From Neptunomonas sp. (GTDB lineage: Bacteria > Pseudomonadota > Gammaproteobacteria > Pseudomonadales > Balneatricaceae), in NCBI RefSeq assembly GCF_016744175.1, contig NZ_JADGEV010000025.1, forward strand, positions 13,580 through 58,181: a DNA stretch of 44,602 bases, in the 5' to 3' direction. Positions 38,953 through 44,602 of the stretch are shown here, one piece after another. The translations under genes were made by a program, and so were the position numbers. How positions within the stretch are numbered: the first letter of the stretch is position 1; each line of letters begins with the position of its first letter. Under the pieces are notes generated by a model that saw only the letters and a list, made by a program, of their open reading frames with translations, was not told the origin of the DNA and ran no database searches.

Positions 38953-39748
38953 GTTTTTTTATCGAGTCAATAAAGGCTAAAACCGCCTGTAAAAAAGCGT
39001 CAGGGGACGATAAAAAAGGTAAATGACCCGCGCCTGTAAAGGATACTGTTTGCTGTTGTTCCTTAGCCTGTGACTGAATAGCAGCAACGGCACTCTTGGG
39101 CACTAAGTGATCTTCAGTTCCATACATGTGTAACACAGGGCAACTCAATTTAGATAAAGGCTCTCTAAGATCATTTTCCAATAACGCTAATGTTGCTAGC
39201 AGCTGTGTAGGCTTGCTATCAGCCAAAACAGCCTTGATTTGTTTTAAAATAGGTTTAGCCGCCTGGCCACCTTGTATTTGCAGCATCGCAAAACGTGATA
39301 AAGTTTTTTCTGGAGAAGACTCTATCGCCGCTTTAAACTGGCAGTACATCACAGAATTCATTCCATGTTCCCAGTCTTCTTTTTGTACAAAACAAGGATT
39401 AGAAGCGACCGTCATTAAAGCATGTACTTTTTCAGGGTATTGACTGGCAATTTGCAGAGCAACCATTCCACCCAGAGACCACCCTAACCAATAGGCCGGC
39501 TGTGCTAATGGCTCAGCGGTGCTGCTTTCTAACTCACTAACAATAGATGAGGACATCTTCTCTAATGTCATAGAGGCGTCAGTACTTGTTGAACGGCCTA
39601 GCCCTGGAAGATCAACAACCGTCACATAAAAATGCGGTGTTAGTATGGGAAGCAGGGTCTTCCAAATAGAAGAACTCATCCCCCAGCCATGTAATAAAAT
39701 CAGTGCAGGATTATCTTTACTGCCAAAAGACTCATAATATAAGCCCAT
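38945..39748 (-). CDS. bioH: Pimeloyl-ACP methyl ester carboxylesterase
   Basis: Removes the methyl group from pimeloyl-ACP methyl ester to end the BioC/BioH cycle. The 267-residue alpha/beta hydrolase shows LILLHGWGMSSSIWKTLLP (near 17-35), VVDLPGLGRS near 46, the nucleophile elbow WLGWSLGGMVALQ (Ser near 90), YGTEDHLVP near 212 and the catalytic His in GAGHLPFLSSP near 239. It overlaps bioF by one base (TAATG) and bioC by eight. Confidence 0.95.
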   Translation of the reverse strand: MGLYYESFGSKDNPALILLHGWGMSSSIWKTLLPILTPHFYVTVVDLPGLGRSTSTDASMTLEKMSSSIVSELESSTAEPLAQPAYWLGWSLGGMVALQIASQYPEKVHALMTVASNPCFVQKEDWEHGMNSVMYCQFKAAIESSPEKTLSRFAMLQIQGGQAAKPILKQIKAVLADSKPTQLLATLALLENDLREPLSKLSCPVLHMYGTEDHLVPKSAVAAIQSQAKEQQQTVSFTGAGHLPFLSSPDAFLQAVLAFIDSIKKHG

Positions 39749-40902
39749 TACTTCACCTGATCCAAAGCATCTAGTAGACGGTCAACATGCTCCAATGAAT
39801 GGCTAGCACTGAGAGTAACGCGAAGTCGCGCACTGCCATTAGGGACAGTTGGCGGACGAATAGCCGTAACAAACATTCCCTTCTCACGTAACGCCTCACT
39901 CATAGACATCGCCCTATCCGCATCACCAATAAGAATAGGCTGTATTGGTGTCGGCGAGTCCCTAAGGTCTAGACCCAGCTGCTCGCAACCATCACGAAAG
40001 CGCTTAATAAGCTCATTCAAATGTTCGCGCCGCCAGAGGTCTGCCTGCACCAGCTTGAGACTTGCTCTTGTTGCGGCAGCAACCGCGGGAGGCATACTCG
40101 TGGTGTAAATATAAGTTCTCGCGTGCTGGACTAGGGTTTCAATCAGCTCTTCACTGCCAGCGACAAACGCCCCTGATGTCCCAAAAGCTTTTCCCAAGGT
40201 ACCCATCAATACAGGTAATTGCTCTTGGGATAGATCAAAAAATTCAGCGCAGCCGGCCCCTTTTCGACCTAAACAACCGATACCATGTGCATCATCTACC
40301 ATCACCCAAGCATTATTATCGTTGGCGGTCTCGCATATAGCTGGGAGATCCGCTATATCTCCATCCATACTAAACACACCATCTGTCACTACCAATGAGC
40401 GCCTTGCAGTAGCTTTACTCAAACGTTGCGAAAGGCTATTCACATCATTATGTAAATAACGCTGAAATCGCGCACCGCTGAGCAAGCCCGCATCGAGTAA
40501 CGATGCATGATTAAGGCGGTCTTCAAACACCGCATCTTGCTTGTTTAACAAAGCATTAACTGCTCCAAGATTAGCCATATAGCCGTTTGAAAAAAGCAGA
40601 GCACGTGATCGACCCGTAAATGCCGCAAGCTCTTCCTCCAGAGCATGGTGGTGGAAGCTATGGCCATTAACCAAGTGTGACGCACCACCACCTACACCGT
40701 ATTCATCAGCAGCCTGCTTGAATGCGGCAACGATATCAGGATGATTAGCAAGACCAAGATAATCATTTGAGCAAAAAGCCAGGTAGGCTTTACCATCAAC
40801 AATCACATCGGGTTGTTGCGGGCTTTGCAAGACCCTACGCTCACGATACAAGGATGCTTGTTTACGTGTCTGCAGCTCAGATGCTAACTGATCGAATGAC
40901 AT
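39748..40902 (-). CDS. bioF: 8-amino-7-oxononanoate synthase
   Basis: A PLP enzyme condensing pimeloyl-ACP with alanine to KAPA. The 384 residues include [18 protein letters not shown] near 41, [21 protein letters not shown] near 70-90 and [19 protein letters not shown] near 169. [12 protein letters not shown] is near 201, the PLP lysine is in [16 protein letters not shown] near 236, and [17 protein letters not shown] is near the end. It is separated from bioB by 76 bases containing an intercistronic hairpin, while the downstream bio genes all overlap. Confidence 0.97.
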   Translation of the reverse strand: MSFDQLASELQTRKQASLYRERRVLQSPQQPDVIVDGKAYLAFCSNDYLGLANHPDIVAAFKQAADEYGVGGGASHLVNGHSFHHHALEEELAAFTGRSRALLFSNGYMANLGAVNALLNKQDAVFEDRLNHASLLDAGLLSGARFQRYLHNDVNSLSQRLSKATARRSLVVTDGVFSMDGDIADLPAICETANDNNAWVMVDDAHGIGCLGRKGAGCAEFFDLSQEQLPVLMGTLGKAFGTSGAFVAGSEELIETLVQHARTYIYTTSMPPAVAAATRASLKLVQADLWRREHLNELIKRFRDGCEQLGLDLRDSPTPIQPILIGDADRAMSMSEALREKGMFVTAIRPPTVPNGSARLRVTLSASHSLEHVDRLLDALDQVK

Positions 40903-40940
40903 CTTTATTCACCTGAGAGTGTCTAGACAAGAATGAGGGA

Positions 40941-40969
40941 AGGCAGCCGCATCACATAACGGGCTGCCT
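40941..40969 (-). repeat. Intercistronic hairpin between bioB and bioF
   Basis: AGGCAGCC (40941-40948) and GGCTGCCT (40962-40969) form an 8-bp GC-rich stem with a 13-base loop, about ten bases past the bioB stop. No T-run follows on the minus strand, so it is more likely an mRNA processing or stability element, or a weak attenuator, than a full terminator. Confidence 0.5.
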
Positions 40970-40978
40970 GATAACACA

Positions 40979-42022
40979 TTAAACTTCGTAAAAATGCTTA
41001 CTATCTTGCTGCTTTTGCAGGTCTTTGATAATAGCGGCTTCCTGCACATCATCGTCGACAGAGATCCGCTGCTCAGGATTGATTCCCAGACGCTTAAACA
41101 GTTGTAAATCGCGATTTGTTTCCGGGTTTGGCGTTGTCAGTAAACAATCTCCGTAAAAGATCGAGTTTGCCCCTGCAAAGAAAGTCATCGCTTGCATTTC
41201 GTCACTCATGCTCTCACGACCTGCAGATAAGCGCACATGAGAAGCAGGCATCATAATGCGAGCGACAGCAATGGTACGAATGAACGTTAGATGATCAAGA
41301 TCTTCAACATTCTCCATTGGCGTGCCTTTGACTTTCACTAGCATATTAATCGGTACGCTTTCTGGTTGAACTGACATGTTTGCTAACTGACGCAATAAGC
41401 CAATGCGGTCCGTCGCGGTTTCACCCATACCTAAGATACCACCACTACAAATTTTCATTCCAGAGTCACGTACATTTTGCAATGTATCTAAGCGATCTTG
41501 AAAAGTACGGGTAGTAATTATTTTGTCGTAGAATTCAGGAGATGTATCTAAATTATGATTATAGTAATCCAAGCCTGCATCTGCGAGTTGGTCTGCCTTT
41601 CCTTCATCCAGCATGCCTAACGTCATGCAAGTCTCCAGCCCCAATGCTTTAACCTGTTTCACCATATCAACGACATAAGGCATATCTTTATCTGCCGGGT
41701 GCTTCCAAGCAGCCCCCATACAGAAGCGTGTTGATCCTGAAGCTTTTGCCTGACGGGCTTTTTCAAGCACTTTATCCACTTTCATCAAACGTTCTTTTTC
41801 AAGGCCCGTATTATAGTGCCCACTTTGCGGACAATATTTGCAATCTTCAGGGCATGCACCTGTCTTAATAGACAGCAAGGTGCTTACTTGAACTTCATTA
41901 GGATTAAAGTATTGCCTATGTACTGTTTGTGCATTAAACATAAGGTCATTAAAGGGAAGATCAAAAAGGGCTTGCACCTCTTCTACAGTCCAATCATTAC
42001 GAACAGGTGCTTTACCAGTCAT
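40979..42022 (-). CDS. bioB: Biotin synthase
   Basis: A radical SAM enzyme that inserts sulfur into dethiobiotin. The 347 residues carry the [4Fe-4S] motif [12 protein letters not shown] (about 58-69) and [13 protein letters not shown] before it. [10 protein letters not shown] is near 102, [13 protein letters not shown] near 157, [11 protein letters not shown] near 193, and the conserved Arg in [11 protein letters not shown] near 268 with [14 protein letters not shown] near 288. Start at ATG 42022 with GAGGAAGG upstream. It is the first gene of the bio operon and divergent from comF (88 bases between starts). Confidence 0.98.
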   Translation of the reverse strand: MTGKAPVRNDWTVEEVQALFDLPFNDLMFNAQTVHRQYFNPNEVQVSTLLSIKTGACPEDCKYCPQSGHYNTGLEKERLMKVDKVLEKARQAKASGSTRFCMGAAWKHPADKDMPYVVDMVKQVKALGLETCMTLGMLDEGKADQLADAGLDYYNHNLDTSPEFYDKIITTRTFQDRLDTLQNVRDSGMKICSGGILGMGETATDRIGLLRQLANMSVQPESVPINMLVKVKGTPMENVEDLDHLTFIRTIAVARIMMPASHVRLSAGRESMSDEMQAMTFFAGANSIFYGDCLLTTPNPETNRDLQLFKRLGINPEQRISVDDDVQEAAIIKDLQKQQDSKHFYEV

Positions 42023-42043
42023 GCGAGCCTTCCTCTTTTAATC

Positions 42044-42107
42044 TGATGTTCAACATCAATATGCTGTTATTAACTACTAATGATAATTCGACAGAAGGAA
42101 CTGTCAA
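42044..42107 (-). promoter_or_regulatory. Predicted bioB promoter and downstream dyad
   Basis: Minus strand: TTGACA (42107-42102), 16 bases, TATCAT (42085-42080). In the short leader there is a perfect 15-base dyad, TGATGTT-C-AACATCA (42044-42058), just upstream of the ribosome site. It does not look like the E. coli BirA operator (TTGTAAACC type) or the BioR site. Promoter and operator calls are by eye. Confidence 0.45.
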
Positions 42108-42110
42108 CTC

Positions 42111-42815
42111 ATGTTTAGCTTAATTAAAAACATCTGTACGAAAATAGACCAGAATTGCGCATTATGCCACTCAAAAGCATCTTCTGAGCTAGCCCTTTGT
42201 AAAAACTGTTATAACGATCTTCCCTGGCTTACCTCTGCATGCCACATCTGCGCCCTCCCTCTCATTCCAACAAACACTCCTCGTATTTGTGGACAGTGCT
42301 TAAAAAGCCCACCTACATACTCCAGCACACAGGCCGTGTTTCTTTATCGCTTTCCAATCAATGCCATTATTCCAAAAATTAAGCACCACCATGGGTTACA
42401 TCATACATCATGGCTCGCCAGCTGCTTATTAAACCGCTTATTAAAACAACCCCAAGCCTGGCCAGACGCGATTATCCCCGTACCTATTCACTCGTTTCGA
42501 CTAATCAGCCGCGGTTTTAATCAGTCTTCACTTATCGCTCGCCATCTAAGTCAGCACCTAAAAATTCCGCTAGTGCTTAATCATCTAAAAAAAATCAAGC
42601 GCACAAAATCTCAATCAACGCTATCAGCTCAAGATAGAAAAACCAATTTACAGAATGCTTTTAGCTATCAAGGCCCAAGCTATAACCATATAGCCCTCGT
42701 TGATGACGTGGTTACGACAGGTACAACAGTTAAAGAAATCAGTGACGTTTTGCGACTTGCGGGAATACAAAGAATTGATATCTGGGTTATCGCCCGCACA
42801 CCCGCACCTGATTAA
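42111..42815 (+). CDS. comF: ComF family protein (phosphoribosyltransferase-like)
   Basis: A 234-residue ComF/GntX-type protein with an N-terminal zinc-ribbon region: CALCHSKAS, CKNCY, CHICALPL and CGQCLK (about 17-65). The C-terminal phosphoribosyltransferase fold has the PRPP loop IALVDDVVTTGTTVKEI (near 199-215). SRGFNQSSLIARHLSQ near 139 is the usual family sequence. ComFC is needed for DNA uptake in competent bacteria, while in others the role is unclear. It is divergent from bioB, as in Pseudomonas. The ribosome site AAGGAA sits in the loop of a small GACAG/CTGTC inverted repeat. Confidence 0.93.
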   Translation: MFSLIKNICTKIDQNCALCHSKASSELALCKNCYNDLPWLTSACHICALPLIPTNTPRICGQCLKSPPTYSSTQAVFLYRFPINAIIPKIKHHHGLHHTSWLASCLLNRLLKQPQAWPDAIIPVPIHSFRLISRGFNQSSLIARHLSQHLKIPLVLNHLKKIKRTKSQSTLSAQDRKTNLQNAFSYQGPSYNHIALVDDVVTTGTTVKEISDVLRLAGIQRIDIWVIARTPAPD

Positions 42816-42934
42816 TAAATTTCACATAGTGAAAATATTACTATCACTTGATTTACAAAGTTTTTCCGAATCAATAGATCCTCTTATTCATTCAGACTAT
42901 GATTATTAAAAGCGATAATTAAAGGAGTTCGTAA

Positions 42935-44566
42935 TTGGATATTACGATTTTAGGTAGCCTCGCGGGCGGTATTGGTCTTTTCCTACTGGGCATGCACTTA
43001 ATGACACAAGGGCTTCGCCAAGCAGCAGGAAAGTCATTAAAAAATGTGCTCCATGCGGCCACGAAAAGCCGCCTAAAGGGATTGCTATCTGGCACATTAA
43101 TTACGGCTCTTGTCCAATCATCAAGTGCCGTCACCGTGGCCACTATCGGTTTTGTAAATGCCGGACTACTAACCATTCCGCAGTCCGTTGCGGTGATTTA
43201 TGGTTGTAATATCGGCACGACAATGACCGGTTGGCTCGTTGCGCTAATAGGCTTCAAATTTAAAATAAGTGCATTTGCTCTACCTATCATTGCTTTAGGT
43301 ATGCTGATGAATATCGCGTCATCAAAAGAGCGGTTTCGCCAAATTGGTTTCGCTTTAGCAGGCTTTGGCGTTTTTTTTATTGGCCTAGACTTTCTCAAAG
43401 AGAGCTTTGAAGATCTAGAACAAAGTATAGATCTCACTGTTATTAGTGCCCTACCTTTCAGCCTACTATTGTTTTTAGTTGCAGGCTTCATGCTTACATT
43501 TTTGATGCAAGCATCTGCAGCATCAATGGCTATTACTTTATCATTAGCGGCTACCGGATCTATTAGCATTACGGCAGCTGCAGCGCTTGTTATCGGTGCT
43601 AATTTAGGTACTACCTCAACGGCCATGCTCGCAGTCATCGGAGCAACACCCAATGCCAAACGAATTGCTGCCGCTCATGTTATTTTTAACGTCATCACTG
43701 GCGCTGTAGGATTTGCACTTTTACTACTATTCTCATCACAAGTTAACAACCTTCACAATCAAGACTTTATCAGTACCGTCACACTACTTGCATTGTTCCA
43801 CACAGTCTTCAACGTATTAGGTGTCGTTATCATGTGGCCCTTAACTGATGCGATGGTGAAACTATTAAAACAGCGCTTTCTTTCTCAAGAAGAAAACATC
43901 AGCAAACCTCAATATTTGGATAAAAATATACTATCGACGCCGTACCTCGCTGTTGAAGCAATGACAATGGAATTAGGAAGGGTAAGTAGGCTGTGTTCTT
44001 CAATGGCACTCGCTGCTGTCAGTGAAGAAGGCCCCAACCCACCACAACTAGATAAAGACTTAAGCAGCGTAATGACACTCGTATCCGCTGTCGGCAAGTT
44101 CAACCAACAAATCGCACAGCAAAATCTTGACCCTGACATTACAGACATTTTGCCTTCATCAATGCGTATAGCTCGCTACCTCAACGAAGTTGCTCGACTA
44201 TCAACTCGCCTTGTTGATTACCATAAAACACTTGAAAATATTTCAGATACCAGCATTAAACAAAACGTATTTATCTTTAAGAAAGATATTAGCAAATTGC
44301 TTCAAGCTAGCCGTATTGAAAAAGAGAGCGACACCGAAAGCGATCCTGCACGAAAAATCCTGCACAAACTGGAATATAACTATCAAGCATTAAAAACAGA
44401 TATTTTGAATGCCGCCACATCAGGGAAATTAGATGCAACCGAGAGTGTCACTTTACTCGATGCTCTTAGCCATCTTCGTCGATTAGCAGAACAAGCCGAA
44501 AAATCTTCTTCATATTGGAGTAGTATGCTGCCAATTCATTCTCGAGGTGGACCTTCTGCCTCTTAA
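42935..44566 (+). CDS. Na/Pi cotransporter family protein
   Basis: An inner-membrane protein of 543 residues, related to NptA/YjbB. The N-terminal 310 residues hold about eight or nine hydrophobic helices with the duplicated transporter signature: LVQSSSAVTVATIGF near 60 (QSSS intact) and FLMQASAASMAITLSL near 190 (QASA in place of QSSS). The C-terminal 200 residues are a PhoU-like helical domain (about 340-530). The start is TTG at 42935, supported by AAAGGAG eight bases upstream; no better ATG exists before the first helix. Phosphate transport is inferred from the family. Nothing recognisable follows to the window end. Confidence 0.92.
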   Translation: MDITILGSLAGGIGLFLLGMHLMTQGLRQAAGKSLKNVLHAATKSRLKGLLSGTLITALVQSSSAVTVATIGFVNAGLLTIPQSVAVIYGCNIGTTMTGWLVALIGFKFKISAFALPIIALGMLMNIASSKERFRQIGFALAGFGVFFIGLDFLKESFEDLEQSIDLTVISALPFSLLLFLVAGFMLTFLMQASAASMAITLSLAATGSISITAAAALVIGANLGTTSTAMLAVIGATPNAKRIAAAHVIFNVITGAVGFALLLLFSSQVNNLHNQDFISTVTLLALFHTVFNVLGVVIMWPLTDAMVKLLKQRFLSQEENISKPQYLDKNILSTPYLAVEAMTMELGRVSRLCSSMALAAVSEEGPNPPQLDKDLSSVMTLVSAVGKFNQQIAQQNLDPDITDILPSSMRIARYLNEVARLSTRLVDYHKTLENISDTSIKQNVFIFKKDISKLLQASRIEKESDTESDPARKILHKLEYNYQALKTDILNAATSGKLDATESVTLLDALSHLRRLAEQAEKSSSYWSSMLPIHSRGGPSAS

Positions 44567-44602
44567 ACATAAGAACGCGGTAATACTTACTTTTTGAGTA
44601 GA

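Noticed and set aside
42023-42110. BirA operator upstream of bioB
   Set aside because: No TTGTAAACC / GGTTTACAA pair is present; only the unrelated TGATGTT dyad was found.

Overview
The window is a chromosomal housekeeping segment from a marine-type gammaproteobacterium, most like Oceanospirillaceae and their relatives near Pseudomonas. The assignment rests on gene order and fusions: gyrA-serC-pheA-(tyrA/aroA fusion)-cmk-rpsA-ihfB-lapA-lapB-pyrF; ubiG-mupP-yciK; purL | mltF | tadA | guaA-guaB | xseA; and comF | bioB-F-H-C-D. Base composition looks moderate and even. I see no tRNA, rRNA, CRISPR array, insertion sequence, integrase or phage gene, and no gene-free stretch longer than about 210 bases.

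Layout. 1-2588 (+): the 3' end of an unrecognised gene, a universal stress protein, an AEC-family permease and the ROK fructokinase mak. 2599-14934 (-): a long run from gyrA to pyrF covering DNA topology, serine and aromatic amino acid synthesis, CMP kinase, ribosomal protein S1, IHF-beta, the LapA/LapB envelope proteins and pyrimidine synthesis, broken by hairpins after gyrA and after rpsA. 15144-17321 (+): ubiquinone methyltransferase ubiG, the MurNAc-6-phosphate phosphatase mupP and the SDR yciK. 17408-20319 (-): rnm, yciO, an H-NS family gene and rluB. 20389-22873 (+): yciB, yciI, an OmpA-like lipid-free envelope protein, then a coupled exported DsrE-like protein and a cytosolic rhodanese.

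22933-26835 (-) is purL; 26930-28411 (+) is the lytic transglycosylase mltF; 28419-32179 (-) holds tadA and the guaB-guaA GMP operon; 32325-36038 (+) holds xseA, a LytM/M23 endopeptidase, the FKBP isomerase fklB and the esterase ybfF. 36125-37369 (-) is the least understood part: a SprA-related putative zinc metalloprotease with an HExxH motif and an 81-residue companion. 37466-42022 (-) is a complete bioB-F-H-C-D biotin operon with tightly overlapping genes, divergent from comF at 42111. The window ends with a Na/Pi cotransporter family gene.

Most of this is conserved core metabolism. The points that stand out are the metalloprotease/companion pair with a weak flagellar-type promoter match over the bioD stop codon, the H-NS gene in the place where I would expect scpA-scpB, the coupling of an exported DsrE-like protein with a cytosolic rhodanese, and several leader or intercistronic hairpins (gyrA, serC, ihfB, the ompA-like gene, bioB, bioF). 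No clearly new system could be demonstrated from sequence alone.
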